64,000 nucleotides of DNA from Vibrio tarriae (GTDB taxonomy: Bacteria; Pseudomonadota; Gammaproteobacteria; Enterobacterales; Vibrionaceae): NCBI RefSeq assembly GCF_002216685.1, contig NZ_CP022353.1, positions 372,001 through 436,000 on the forward strand, read 5' to 3'. A program made the translations under genes and the position numbers. The notes under the pieces were generated by a model. The model saw nothing but the letters and a program-made list of their open reading frames with translations, was not told the DNA's origin and made no database searches. Shown here piece after piece: positions 37,282-47,842 of this stretch. How positions within the stretch are numbered: the stretch's first letter is position 1; the number at the start of each line of letters is the position of its first letter.

Positions 37282-38250
37282 ATGATTCGAGCAGCAAAAG
37301 CGAAAGTGATGGGAGCGCCGACCCCAATGGCCGGCCTCGCGCTAGGGATTGCGAGCTTGGGATGGAGTTGGGAAAACATGATTGCGGCACACGGTGTCGC
37401 GCAGTGGGTGGGTGCAGCAATCGCCAGTGTGCTATTGATTGTGCTGGCCTTTAAATTTCTATGGCACGGCCACTTGTTACGCCAAGATTTGGCGCATCCG
37501 GTAGTGGGCAGTGTGGTGCCAACCTTTGCCATGGCAACCATGGTGGTGTCGGCGTCGCTGGGTCACTTTTACCCTGTGGCTGGCGATGCTTTGTGGCTGT
37601 TTGCCGTGGGCTTACACATTCTGTTTTTGGTGAGTTTTTTGTATCACCGCGCACAAGCGTTTGAGCTGCACCACATGGTGCCAAGCTGGTTTGTGCCACC
37701 TGTCGGCATTATCGTCGCTGACGTTTCTTTCTCGGGCCATCCTGCGTTAGCGCCAATTGCCTACGCGTGTTTAGTGTTTGGCATGCTGGCTTACGCCGTG
37801 ATGCTGCCTATGATGATCTATCGTTTTATTTTTACACATGAAATTCCAGATGCGGCGAAGCCAACATTGGCGATTATGGCCGCGCCAGCCAGCCTCTCTC
37901 TGGCCGGTTATTTGACCGTGGTGTCCGAGCCTTCACCTGTGATTGTGGCGCTGCTGTTTGGCATTGCGGTGCTGATGACCGCCATCATCTACTTGGCGTT
38001 CACGCGCTTACTGCGTCTGCCCTTTAGTCCGGGCTACGCGGCATTCACCTTCCCGATGGTGATTGGGGCGACCGCGCTGTTTAAAATGGCGCACTGGATG
38101 GAAAATATCGGCGTGGCAGAGCATTACGTGGCACAAGTGCATTGGTTAGCCAGCCTTGAGCTCATCGTAGCCACGGTGGTGGTGAGCTATGTTGCGATTC
38201 GTTATCTGGCCTTTTATCAACCACACAAAGTGTTAGTGGGTTCTCGTTAA
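37282..38250 (+). CDS. TDT family (TehA/SLAC1-type) anion transporter
   Basis: A 322-residue inner-membrane protein with ten predicted helices. The N-terminal PTPMAGLALGIASLGWSW and FVPPVGIIVAD, HPALAPIAYACLVFGMLAYAVML, and GYAAFTFPMVIGATALFKM are typical of the tellurite-resistance/dicarboxylate transporter (TDT) family. Members conduct anions, dicarboxylates or sulfite; substrate here is unknown. The adjacent LysR gene probably regulates it. ATG 37282 follows GAGAGACAG. Confidence 0.82.
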   Translation: MIRAAKAKVMGAPTPMAGLALGIASLGWSWENMIAAHGVAQWVGAAIASVLLIVLAFKFLWHGHLLRQDLAHPVVGSVVPTFAMATMVVSASLGHFYPVAGDALWLFAVGLHILFLVSFLYHRAQAFELHHMVPSWFVPPVGIIVADVSFSGHPALAPIAYACLVFGMLAYAVMLPMMIYRFIFTHEIPDAAKPTLAIMAAPASLSLAGYLTVVSEPSPVIVALLFGIAVLMTAIIYLAFTRLLRLPFSPGYAAFTFPMVIGATALFKMAHWMENIGVAEHYVAQVHWLASLELIVATVVVSYVAIRYLAFYQPHKVLVGSR

Positions 38251-38343
38251 CCAATTGAGATCCTGCCCCGCGCTTTTTTATCCTTCCTGACATGCACTTA
38301 TGCTACTCTCAGCTCATGATGAGTCGAGCAGCATGAGTGCATT

Positions 38344-41300
38344 GTGTTTACGGTCTACCACTCCAACCAAGTTGAAACGCTGAAGATCCTGTTGGTTCAT
38401 TTAATCAAGAATGAACCGTTGGATGATCCCTTTATTCCTGAGAGCATTTTGGTGCAAAGCCCCGGTATGTCGCAGTGGCTTAAAATGGCGCTTGCCAGTG
38501 AATTAGGGGTTGCGGCGAACCTTGAGTTTCCTCTACCGGCAACGTTTATCTGGCAGATGTTTACTCAAGTGTTGCCCGATGTGCCGCAGCGCAGTGCATT
38601 CAATAAAGAAGCCATGAGCTGGCGTTTGATGGAGCTACTGCCAAAGCTGCTTGACCGTGACGAATTTCAACCGCTGCAACGCTATTTACAAGACGATGAA
38701 GATGACTCAAAACGCTTCCAATTAGCGGAAAAAATTGCCGATATTTTCGATGGTTACTTGGTGTATCGCCCCGATTGGATTTTAAGTTGGGAAGCGGGTA
38801 ACGAAGTGGCGGAAATCGCTGACCAACACCCGTGGCAGCCGATTTTGTGGCGTGAACTCTACGCTTACACTCGTGAGCAAGGGCATTCGATTTATCACCG
38901 TGCCAACCTCTATCAGCGTTTTATTGAGCAGTTGGCGAGTGGCAATTTTGATCGCAGCGTATGGCCTAAGCGCTTGTTCATCTTCGGTATTTCTGCGCTG
39001 CCGCCCCGTTATATTGATGCGCTGCGCGCGATGGGTGAGCATATCGACGTGCACCTGATGCTGACCAACCCTTGTCAGCACTATTGGGGCGACATTCGTG
39101 ACCGAAAATATCTGGCACGCGTGGCAGCGCAAAAACGCAAACTGCTGCACATTAACGGTGAGCAAGTCACCGTCGGCAGTGAAGTCTCGCCGCTCAAAGG
39201 CGATGTGGAAAGCTATCTGCAAGAGTCGCTGCACCTGAGTCACGCGGTAGGCAATAGCTTACTGGCTTCGATGGGCAAAATGGGGCGCGATAATCTCTAT
39301 CTTCTGGCACAAAACGATCAGTCCGAATTAGAACTGTTTATTGAGATTCAACGCGACTCGCTGCTGCATCACATCCAAGCGGATATTTTGCATCTGCAAG
39401 AGCATCAAGACGATGCCAAGTTTGCCAGCAGCAGCCATAAACCCAGCATTACCGCGCAGGATGATTCCCTGCAGATTGCCCTATGTCACAGCCCAATTCG
39501 TGAAGTGGAAGTGCTGCACGACCGACTGCTGGCTGAGTTTGAGCGCGATCCCAGCCTAAAACCGCGCGATGTGATTGTGATGGTGCCGGACATTAACGCC
39601 TACGCCCCTTACATTCAGGCGGTGTTTGGCAACGCGCCCGGCGAGCGTTTTATTCCGTTTTCAATTTCCGATCGCAGCGTCGATCAAGAAAGCCCGATCT
39701 TAACCGCCTTCTTGCAACTGCTCGCGCTGCCGCAATCGCGTTGTCTGGCGTCAGAACTGCTTGAGCTACTTGAAACCCCGGCGATTATGGCAAGGTTTGC
39801 GATTGATGAAGAAGAGTTTGCCACTGCCAAACGTTGGGTCGAAGAAGCCGGCATTCGTTGGGGGCTGAATAGCGACACGGGTACGGAGTTTGAACTGCCC
39901 GCCAGTGAACAAAATACGTGGCAGTTTGGCATTGAACGTATGTTACTGGGTTACGCTATGCCGGCTGAAGCGGGGTTGTATGAGCTTGGTGGCGGCCAGT
40001 GGCTTGCACCCTATAACCAAGTGCAAGGTATGAGCGCTGAGTTGGCGGGTAAGCTCGCACACTTTGTAGAAACGCTCAGCGAGCTGCGTAGCCAGCTTGC
40101 ACAAACCCAAAGCATGGAACAGTGGCGTTATTGGCTCAACGAACTGTTGGAGCGCTGTTTTAGTGTCGATTTACAAGGTGAGCTGGCGCTGAAAACCATC
40201 CGCGATAGCTTGGTGAACCTAAAACAGCAGTTGGCCGACGCGGGCTACCAACAAGCGATTTCGCCGGCCATCATTCGCCAAGTGCTAACCAATAAACTCT
40301 CCGGAACTCGGATTAGCCAACGCTTTTTAGCGGGACAAGTGAACTTCTGTACCCTGATGCCGATGCGTTCGATCCCGTTTCGCCGAGTGTGTCTGCTCGG
40401 CATGAATGATGGGGTTTATCCACCCAATGAAATGGTGGAAGGGTTTGACCTGCGCAATGTGCAGCGCCGAGTCGGCGACCGTTCGCGGCGTGAAGAATCG
40501 CGCTACCTGTTCCTCGAAGCCTTGTTGTCAGCCAAAGAGCAGCTGTATATCAGCTATGTCGGCCGCTCGATTCAAGATAACAGCGAGCGCGTGCCTTCAG
40601 TGCTGGTCAGCGAGCTTTTGGAATATTGCGAGCAGAACTACTGCTTGGCAGGTGATGAACATTTAGAAAGTGATGACTCCGGACGTCGCTTGGTTAAGCA
40701 CTTAACCACCCAGTATCCTATGGTACCGTTCAGCCCGCAGACGTTTATCGCTGGCAGTTTTGCCCGTGAATGGCTACCTGCCGCGCGCCGCCAAGGGCAG
40801 AGTAGCGCTGATTTTCTCACCCCACTGAGTGATTATCTGCTTGAAGTGAGTTGGCCGATGGAGCTGGATCTGGTGGAGCTGCAACGTTTTTGGCGTCTGC
40901 CAGTGGAGTATTTCTTCAAACGCCGCTTGAAAGTGAGCTTTGAGCCGCCGCTTGCCGTGCTTGAAGACGATGAGCCGTTTGCTTTGGATGGATTGAGCGC
41001 TTATCAGCTGCGTGATGAGTTGGTGGAAAATCTACTGGCTTGCCGCGATGGCGCTGAGCGCGACCAAGTGGTGGCGCAGTTTGCTAAGCAGCAACGAGCG
41101 CAAGGCAAGTTGCCGGTGGCGGCGTTTGGCGATCTTGAATTGGCGCAAAGTGCGCAACAAGCTTTAGCGCTGGCGGAAAAAATTGGCTTTTTGTGTCACC
41201 AACCACTGGAAGATGAAGAGATTGATCTACGCTTGCAGCCCTTTGACGATGGCCGAGAAGTTTTACTACGTGGTTGGCTCGTGAAGCGTTATCAATCTGG

Positions 41301-41793
41301 CTTGGTGCGTGCGCGCAGTGGCGCGATTCGCTCGGAAGATTTATTAGCCGCATGGATTGATCATCTCTGCTTGGCGGCGAGCGGCAAAGCCGTCACAACT
41401 CATTTGATTGGTTATGATCGCAAAGAAGGAGTGCAGCACCAAATGCTGCCGCCACTTAATGACGCGCAGCAAGCCAAGGCGCTACTGAGTGAACTGGTGG
41501 CGCTGTTTTGCCAAGGCATGAACCAACCTTTGGCTTATTTCCCGAAAACGGCGTTGGCTTGCGTTGAGGCGGGATTTTCCCGTGGTAAATGGCAGGAGGA
41601 TGAAGAGAAGTCCTACAAAAAAATGGCGGACACCTTCAACGATAGCTTTTACATCAAGAGTGAAGGCGGTAATCGCTATATTGCGCGCATTTGGCCGCAG
41701 TGGAGTGATGAACTGGCAAAAACGCTGCGCCAATTGGCCATCAAAGTGCTACAAACACCGCGTTTACAAGTGCAAGATGCCGAACAGGCCTAA
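38344..41793 (+). CDS. recC: Exodeoxyribonuclease V gamma subunit RecC
   Basis: A 1149-residue protein, slightly longer than E. coli RecC (1122). MFTVYHSNQVETLKILLVHLIKN and LVQSPGMSQWLKMALASELGVAANLEFPLPATFIW are the typical N-terminus. RecC recognises Chi and holds the RecB and RecD motors in RecBCD. The start is GTG 38344. Unlike E. coli, where ptrA separates recC and recB, only ~270 nt separate them here. Confidence 0.95.
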   Translation: MFTVYHSNQVETLKILLVHLIKNEPLDDPFIPESILVQSPGMSQWLKMALASELGVAANLEFPLPATFIWQMFTQVLPDVPQRSAFNKEAMSWRLMELLPKLLDRDEFQPLQRYLQDDEDDSKRFQLAEKIADIFDGYLVYRPDWILSWEAGNEVAEIADQHPWQPILWRELYAYTREQGHSIYHRANLYQRFIEQLASGNFDRSVWPKRLFIFGISALPPRYIDALRAMGEHIDVHLMLTNPCQHYWGDIRDRKYLARVAAQKRKLLHINGEQVTVGSEVSPLKGDVESYLQESLHLSHAVGNSLLASMGKMGRDNLYLLAQNDQSELELFIEIQRDSLLHHIQADILHLQEHQDDAKFASSSHKPSITAQDDSLQIALCHSPIREVEVLHDRLLAEFERDPSLKPRDVIVMVPDINAYAPYIQAVFGNAPGERFIPFSISDRSVDQESPILTAFLQLLALPQSRCLASELLELLETPAIMARFAIDEEEFATAKRWVEEAGIRWGLNSDTGTEFELPASEQNTWQFGIERMLLGYAMPAEAGLYELGGGQWLAPYNQVQGMSAELAGKLAHFVETLSELRSQLAQTQSMEQWRYWLNELLERCFSVDLQGELALKTIRDSLVNLKQQLADAGYQQAISPAIIRQVLTNKLSGTRISQRFLAGQVNFCTLMPMRSIPFRRVCLLGMNDGVYPPNEMVEGFDLRNVQRRVGDRSRREESRYLFLEALLSAKEQLYISYVGRSIQDNSERVPSVLVSELLEYCEQNYCLAGDEHLESDDSGRRLVKHLTTQYPMVPFSPQTFIAGSFAREWLPAARRQGQSSADFLTPLSDYLLEVSWPMELDLVELQRFWRLPVEYFFKRRLKVSFEPPLAVLEDDEPFALDGLSAYQLRDELVENLLACRDGAERDQVVAQFAKQQRAQGKLPVAAFGDLELAQSAQQALALAEKIGFLCHQPLEDEEIDLRLQPFDDGREVLLRGWLVKRYQSGLVRARSGAIRSEDLLAAWIDHLCLAASGKAVTTHLIGYDRKEGVQHQMLPPLNDAQQAKALLSELVALFCQGMNQPLAYFPKTALACVEAGFSRGKWQEDEEKSYKKMADTFNDSFYIKSEGGNRYIARIWPQWSDELAKTLRQLAIKVLQTPRLQVQDAEQA

Positions 41794-42067
41794 CCATGAA
41801 TGGATTGGAAATGAGAGAAGCGTGGGAAGTAGGTGGCCGCCAGAAAATCATTATTGGTGTAGGGCGTTCGCTGTACGGCCACAGGTCAGAGGGACCTAAA
41901 TTCTTGTGTAACAAATGAATTTGTTAACGTGCGCGCAGTGTAAAGCGCCACCTTGGCTTGTGCCGTGAAGTGGATCCCATAAGCCCATACTCAATCACGG
42001 TTTTTAGTTTAATGCAGAGAAATATTCGTCTTGTATCACATCTCTGTAGATAGAAGGATTAAGGCTG
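41794..42067 (+). promoter_or_regulatory. recC-recB intergenic region
   Basis: Contains hairpin AGGTC-AGAGG-GACCT (41883-41897) and inverted repeat TAACAAA-TGAA-TTTGTTA (41909-41926). A 40-codon frame (MNGLEMREAWEV...) starts at 41796 and is probably chance. The recB promoter likely lies here; no LexA box seen. Confidence 0.4.
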
Positions 42068-45000
42068 ATGAGTGCCGATTCAAATAAGCTGGCTGTTACG
42101 CTCGATACGTTGCGTTTTCCTTTGCATGGAGCGCGACTGATTGAAGCCTCGGCAGGTACCGGAAAAACCTACACCATTGCCGGACTCTATCTGCGTCTGG
42201 TGCTTGGGCATGGCTGCGTGGAAACTCGCCACGCGCATCCGCTAAGCGTTGATCAAATTCTGGTGGTGACTTTTACCGAAGCGGCCACCGCCGAGCTGCG
42301 TGACCGTATTCGTCGCCGCTTACACGATGCGCGCCTCGCTTTTGCCCGCGGTGCAAGTGACGATCCACTGCTTCGCTCCCTGCTAGCTGAATTTACCGAT
42401 CACAGCTTAGCCGTCTCTTTGCTACTCAATGCCGAGCGACAGATGGATGAAGCGGCCATTTTCACCATCCACGGTTTTTGCCAACGCATGCTGACGCAAA
42501 ATGCGTTTGAATCGGGCAGTCGCTTTGAAAATGAATTCGTCACTGATGAAAGTCGTCTCAAAGCCCAAGTGGTGGCCGATTATTGGCGCAGACAGTTCTA
42601 CCCCTTGCCCATTTCTCTCGCGAACGAAGTACGCCGCTTATGGCCGGCGCCCTCTGCGCTGTTGGCTGAGATTGCCGGTTATCTTTCTGGGCCGCCAGTC
42701 AAACTGACTACGCCTTTAATGGAAGGAGATTTGGCCGCGCTGCAACAAGCGCAGATAGCGCGCATTTCCGAGATTAAGCAGCACTGGTTAGCGGAGCGAG
42801 AGGAGATTGAGCCCGCCGTAACTGGCTCTGACCTGCACAAAAATAGCCAAAATGCGCTGCTACGTCGTTTGCCGATTCTGGATACTTGGGCGCAAAGTGA
42901 AACGCACGATCTGCACGTGCCGTCAGAGTTTGAAGAGTTCACCCAAAGCGGGTTGCTCGCCAAATCAAAGAAAGGCAATCCGCCACAATTAGCGCTGTTT
43001 GAACGAATAGAAGCGTTTCTTGCTGAGCCTGTGTCACTCAAAACACCGCTTTTGGTGCATGCGATTCATCACTGTCGTCACTGGTTGGCGAAAGCCAAAT
43101 CCACCCATCATTGGCTCTCGTTTGATGACTTACTGACTCAACTCAGCGCTGCGCTCGATAATGATGAGCAAGGGCTATTGGGCGAGCGGATCCGCTCGCT
43201 GTATCCGGTGGCGATGATCGACGAATTCCAAGATACCGATCCGCTGCAGTACAGCATTTTCAGTCGGCTGTATCTCGATCATCCGCAGTGTGGCTTGTTG
43301 ATGATCGGCGACCCGAAACAGGCGATTTACGCTTTCCGTGGCGCCGATATTTTCACTTACATCAAAGCGCGCAATCAGGTGAGCGCTCACTACACCTTGG
43401 GTACGAACTGGCGCTCCAGCGCGGCTATGGTGGCGGCAGTTAACCAAGTGTTCAGCTCTGCGACTCATCCGTTTATTTACAGTGATGACATTCCCTTTCA
43501 GCCCGTGGCGGCAAGCCCTGGTGCTGATAAACGCCATTGGTCACTGGAGGGGCAAGTACAACCAGCCTTGACCTATTGGTGGCCGGAAGATCTCGATAAA
43601 CCACAAAGCAAAACCGATTACTACGCGCAAATGGCCGAGGCGTGTGCAGCGCAAATTCAGCACATTTTGACTGCTTCGGCCTCTGGCGCGGCAATCTTTC
43701 ATCGCGGCGAGGCGATTGAAGCGGGCGATCTGGCGGTGCTGGTGCGCACCGGTAATGAAGCGCGCATGGTGCGCGATGCGCTCAGTCAGCAAGGTATCGC
43801 CAGTGTTTACCTTTCCAACCGTGACAGCGTGTTTGCCAGCGATGTGGCGCAAGATATTGAACGCTTGCTGCTCGCCGTGTGGCAGCCAGAAGATGAGCGC
43901 TTGCTCCGTGCGGCGGTTGCCTCGAATCTGTTTGCGTTAACCGCCAGCGAGCTGGATGCGCTGAATAACGATGAAAACGAATGGGAACAGTTGATTGCCG
44001 AATTTCGTCAATATCGCCGCTTGTGGAGCGAGCGCGGCGTATTGCCGATGCTGCGTGCAGTATTAACTCAGCGCCACATTGCCGAGCGTTGGCTGGCGGA
44101 AAGTGAAGGTGAGCGCTGGCTCACCGACTATCTGCACATCAGCGAACTCTTGCAGCAGGCCACGCGTGAGATCGATAGCGATCAGGGTTTACTGCGTTTT
44201 CTGACTCAGGCGATGGCGGATGCTGCGCAAGGGCTCGGTGGCAGTGATGAGCAGATCCAGCGTCTCGAATCCGAGCGGCGTCTGGTGCAGATTGTCACCA
44301 TCCACAAATCAAAAGGGCTTGAGTACCCGCTGGTATTTTTACCGTTTGTGATGAGCTATCGCGAGAGCAGTGAAGGCAAATATTACGATACTGAATCGGC
44401 CACTACTTGGGTCGATTTAACCGGCAATGAAGACGCGTTAGCCAAAGCCGATCAAGAACGTTTGGCAGAAGATTTACGCTTGCTGTATGTGGCGCTCACT
44501 CGCGCAGTGTATGGCTGTTTTATTGGGATTGCGCCGCTGCGCAACGGCAATTCGAGCCAAGAGCCGACCTCGGCGCATCGCAGTGCGATGGGGTTTCTGC
44601 TGCAAGATGGTCAAGAAGGTGGTATCGCGGATCTGCAGCAAGCGCTGCTCAAACAGTGTGAAAATTTGCCAGATGTCGCACAATGCCCGCCACCGAAGCG
44701 TTTTGAGCAAGCGTATCAGCCACCCCAATTGGACGAGCGAGAGCTGACTGCCCGTGAGTTAAGCCAAACGATTGATCGCCGTTGGCGAGTGACCAGTTAC
44801 TCAGGCTTGGTGATGCAATCGAGTCATGCTCGCAATGATCCTTTGCAAGAGTTGCCCTTGCTTGAAGTGGGCGGTTTTGATCTTGATAGTGCGCAAGAGC
44901 GCGATGGAGCGGCGCTGGAATCTGTCGAGCGCTCGATTTTCAATTTCCCGCGTGGTGCTCGCCCCGGCACTTTCTTGCATTCGCTGTTTGAAGAGGTGGA

Positions 45001-45694
45001 TTTCCAGCAATCGGCACACAGTGAACCCAATACTAAAATCATCCTTGATTTGATGGAAAGTGAGCAGATTGAAAGCGAGTGGCTGCCGGTGTTGCAACAC
45101 TTGGTTGACACCGTATTGAGTACGCCACTGGATGGTAAAGCGCTGCGCTTACAACAAATTATGGCCGCCCAGCGTCTGACCGAGTTGGAGTTTTTACTGC
45201 CAATCGAAGTGTTGGATGCGCCAACCTTAAATCGCATCACCCAGCGCCATGATCCGCTTTCGGCACACGCGGGCGATCTCGGTTTTCATGCGGTGCAAGG
45301 CATGCTCAAAGGCTTTATCGATCTGGTGTTTCAATATCAAGGGCGCTATTACGTGCTGGACTGGAAATCCAACCATTTAGGTGACGATCCAGCGGCGTAT
45401 CATCCACAGCGTTTGGGCAGTGCGATGGCCGATCACCGCTACGATCTGCAATACCAAATTTACGCGTTAGCTCTGCATCGCTTTTTGCGTAGCCGTTTAG
45501 CTCATTACGACTACGAGCAGCATTTCGGCGGCGTGTTTTATCTCTTCTTACGCGGGATGGATGGGCGCACCGATCAAGGTGTGTTCCATACCAAGCCAAG
45601 TTTGGCCTTGTTAGATGAGTTGGATGGGTTGATCGCAGGGCATGAATTGGCACAAAGAGCGAGTAAAGCTGGGCAGATGGAGCTTGATTTATGA
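42068..45694 (+). CDS. recB: Exodeoxyribonuclease V beta subunit RecB
   Basis: A 1208-residue SF1 helicase-nuclease. Helicase motif I ASAGTGKT is at 27-34; then MIDEFQDTDPLQ, GDPKQAIYAFRGADIFTYIKARNQ and VTIHKSKGLEYPLVFLPF, with LLYVALTRA. The C-terminal nuclease domain keeps YYVLDWKSNHLG (Asp1098, Lys1100). It drives 3'-5' translocation and cuts DNA in double-strand break repair. ATG 42068 follows AGGATTAAGG. Its TGA stop overlaps the recD ATG (ATGA). Confidence 0.96.
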   Translation: MSADSNKLAVTLDTLRFPLHGARLIEASAGTGKTYTIAGLYLRLVLGHGCVETRHAHPLSVDQILVVTFTEAATAELRDRIRRRLHDARLAFARGASDDPLLRSLLAEFTDHSLAVSLLLNAERQMDEAAIFTIHGFCQRMLTQNAFESGSRFENEFVTDESRLKAQVVADYWRRQFYPLPISLANEVRRLWPAPSALLAEIAGYLSGPPVKLTTPLMEGDLAALQQAQIARISEIKQHWLAEREEIEPAVTGSDLHKNSQNALLRRLPILDTWAQSETHDLHVPSEFEEFTQSGLLAKSKKGNPPQLALFERIEAFLAEPVSLKTPLLVHAIHHCRHWLAKAKSTHHWLSFDDLLTQLSAALDNDEQGLLGERIRSLYPVAMIDEFQDTDPLQYSIFSRLYLDHPQCGLLMIGDPKQAIYAFRGADIFTYIKARNQVSAHYTLGTNWRSSAAMVAAVNQVFSSATHPFIYSDDIPFQPVAASPGADKRHWSLEGQVQPALTYWWPEDLDKPQSKTDYYAQMAEACAAQIQHILTASASGAAIFHRGEAIEAGDLAVLVRTGNEARMVRDALSQQGIASVYLSNRDSVFASDVAQDIERLLLAVWQPEDERLLRAAVASNLFALTASELDALNNDENEWEQLIAEFRQYRRLWSERGVLPMLRAVLTQRHIAERWLAESEGERWLTDYLHISELLQQATREIDSDQGLLRFLTQAMADAAQGLGGSDEQIQRLESERRLVQIVTIHKSKGLEYPLVFLPFVMSYRESSEGKYYDTESATTWVDLTGNEDALAKADQERLAEDLRLLYVALTRAVYGCFIGIAPLRNGNSSQEPTSAHRSAMGFLLQDGQEGGIADLQQALLKQCENLPDVAQCPPPKRFEQAYQPPQLDERELTARELSQTIDRRWRVTSYSGLVMQSSHARNDPLQELPLLEVGGFDLDSAQERDGAALESVERSIFNFPRGARPGTFLHSLFEEVDFQQSAHSEPNTKIILDLMESEQIESEWLPVLQHLVDTVLSTPLDGKALRLQQIMAAQRLTELEFLLPIEVLDAPTLNRITQRHDPLSAHAGDLGFHAVQGMLKGFIDLVFQYQGRYYVLDWKSNHLGDDPAAYHPQRLGSAMADHRYDLQYQIYALALHRFLRSRLAHYDYEQHFGGVFYLFLRGMDGRTDQGVFHTKPSLALLDELDGLIAGHELAQRASKAGQMELDL

Positions 45695-47811
45695 TGTTTT
45701 GGGATAGCGAAGTAGCGAAACGTCTGCTGGCACAGGGCGCGCTGCGTCCTTTGGATGTGCAGTTTGCCCGCTTTATTGGTAAACAAGCCGCATTGGCAGG
45801 GCACAACGCTGCAGAAAGTGAGCTTTTGAGTGTACTGAGCGCGGCGCTCAGTGCAGAACTTGGGCGTGGACACATCTGTCTGCCACTGTGGGATGCACAC
45901 GGCAATCTCTGCGATCTAGCGGCGCTGATTGGTCTTTATGGTGAAGCGAGTTTGCAGCACAGTGAACGCTGGTTAGCGGTAGACTGGCAAGCCTTACTGC
46001 AAGCCTCGCCGTTGGTGGGGCAGCAAGGTGAAGCGGTGCCGTTAATGTTTGATGGCGCAAGGCTCTATCTGCATCGCTACTGGCATTATGAAAAGCAACT
46101 GGCGGCGCGATTGACTGAGTTGGCCGCACCCCAACGTTTAAGCCCTGCTGAACTGGCTAACTTGCGTGAACGCCTGAATACCTTATTTGCCCGCGACTAT
46201 TTAGGTTTGTGGCAAGCACTACAGCAAAAGCCGCTGAGTTCGGTCGAGCGGATTCAACTGCTGAATGATCGATTGGATGTGGTAGAGTCGGACGCGCTGG
46301 ATTGGCCTGCGATTGAAGCTGTAGTCGAAAAAGCACAGCGCGGCGCGGATTTGCAAGCTTTAGAGCAGCTTATTCCGCTTACTCACTGCTTAAACTGGCA
46401 AAAAGTGGCGGCAGCCGTCGCGCTCACCCGCCGTTTTGCGGTGATTTCCGGTGGGCCGGGAACTGGCAAAACCACCACAGTGACCAAGCTTTTGGCGGCA
46501 CTGATTAGCCAGAGTATGGCGCAAGGTAAAGTGCCAGAAATCAAATTGATCGCCCCAACCGGCAAAGCCGCGGCGCGTTTAACCGAGTCGATGGGTAAAG
46601 CGGTGAGTCAGCTGGCGATAGAGCCTGAGATCGCTGCGGCGATCCCAAGCACTTCCAGCACTATTCACCGTTTGCTTGGCGCGATTCCGGGCAGTGCTGA
46701 GTTTCGTCATCACGCACGTAATCCACTCCATCTTGATCTGTTGGTGGTCGATGAAGCGTCCATGGTTGACTTACCTTTGATGGTGAAACTGGTCGAAGCG
46801 CTGCCCAAGCACGCTCGGTTGATTTTGCTTGGCGATAAAGATCAATTGGCTTCGGTGGAAGCGGGGGCGGTGCTCGGTGATATTTGTACCTTCCTGAACC
46901 AAGGTTACGGCAATGAGCAGGGCACGCAGTTGGCTGAACTGACGGGGTTTGCCTCTTTGCGCCAAACTGCCAGTAAAGCGGTGAATCCGGTGGCGGATTG
47001 CTTATGTATGCTGCAAAAAAGTTACCGTTTTGATGCGCGATCTGGCATTGGTCAATTGGCGAAAGCGATCAACAGTGGATCTCCGGCGCGCGTTGAAACT
47101 GTGTGGCAGCAATCGTTCAGCGATATTGAACACTTTGCGCTCAGTGGTGAGCATTATCAGCAACTGCTGCAAACCTTGGTGCAGGCTTATCGTCCTTATC
47201 TGAGCTTGCTCAATCAGCCAACTGAGCAATTTGAGTCGACAAAGCAAACCATGCTCACACTTGCCAAATCAGCACTTGATGCGTTCAGTCGCTGCCGATT
47301 GCTTTGTGCGCTGCGTGAAGGCGATTTTGGAGTGATGGGGCTGAACACTCGTATCGAACGGGCGTTGAATGCTCACAAGCTGATTAAAACTCAAGAAGAG
47401 ATCTGGTATCACGGGCGGCCGATCATGGTCACGCGTAACGATCATGGCTTGGGGTTATACAATGGTGATATTGGTTTGTGTATGCGCGATCGTGAAGATG
47501 AGCAGGGCAGACTGAAAGTCTATTTTGAGTTGCCAGATGGCAGCATCAAAGCCGTGTTACCGAGCCGAGTCCCGCAACATGAAACCGCGTATGCGATGAC
47601 GATTCACAAATCACAAGGCAGTGAATTTGATTTGACCTTGCTGATTTTACCGCCGGACTACAGCCCGATTTTGACGCGTGAGCTTGTGTATACCGGCATT
47701 ACTCGAGCAAAAAAACAGCTCAAATTGTATTGCGATAATCAGGTATTGCAGCGGGCAATTAAAGTGAAAACCCAACGGGCGAGTGGCTTAGTGGCAAGGT
47801 TGGAGCAGTAA
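45691..47811 (+). CDS. recD: Exodeoxyribonuclease V alpha subunit RecD
   Basis: A 706-residue SF1B helicase. Walker A SGGPGTGKTTTVTKLL is at ~253-268, then VVDEASMVDLPLM, LGDKDQLASVEAGAVLGD, and the C-terminal YAMTIHKSQGSEFD and VYTGITRAKKQL. It supplies the 5'-3' motor of RecBCD. The ATG overlaps the recB stop by 4 nt, so translation is coupled. A GC-rich hairpin immediately follows the stop. Confidence 0.96.
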   Translation: MMFWDSEVAKRLLAQGALRPLDVQFARFIGKQAALAGHNAAESELLSVLSAALSAELGRGHICLPLWDAHGNLCDLAALIGLYGEASLQHSERWLAVDWQALLQASPLVGQQGEAVPLMFDGARLYLHRYWHYEKQLAARLTELAAPQRLSPAELANLRERLNTLFARDYLGLWQALQQKPLSSVERIQLLNDRLDVVESDALDWPAIEAVVEKAQRGADLQALEQLIPLTHCLNWQKVAAAVALTRRFAVISGGPGTGKTTTVTKLLAALISQSMAQGKVPEIKLIAPTGKAAARLTESMGKAVSQLAIEPEIAAAIPSTSSTIHRLLGAIPGSAEFRHHARNPLHLDLLVVDEASMVDLPLMVKLVEALPKHARLILLGDKDQLASVEAGAVLGDICTFLNQGYGNEQGTQLAELTGFASLRQTASKAVNPVADCLCMLQKSYRFDARSGIGQLAKAINSGSPARVETVWQQSFSDIEHFALSGEHYQQLLQTLVQAYRPYLSLLNQPTEQFESTKQTMLTLAKSALDAFSRCRLLCALREGDFGVMGLNTRIERALNAHKLIKTQEEIWYHGRPIMVTRNDHGLGLYNGDIGLCMRDREDEQGRLKVYFELPDGSIKAVLPSRVPQHETAYAMTIHKSQGSEFDLTLLILPPDYSPILTRELVYTGITRAKKQLKLYCDNQVLQRAIKVKTQRASGLVARLEQ

Positions 47812-47842
47812 ATGCTCCGCCAATCCATGGCGGTACGGCATT
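47811..47842. other. GC-rich hairpin after recD
   Basis: AATGC (47811-47815) and GCATT (47838-47842) flank CCGCCA-ATCCA-TGGCGG (47817-47833). No T run on either strand follows it, so it is not a standard terminator. Confidence 0.4.

Noticed and set aside
41796..41918. A 40-codon frame between recC and recB (MNGLEMREAWEV...).
   Set aside because: The start has no good ribosome site and the frame looks like chance; kept only as part of the intergenic description.
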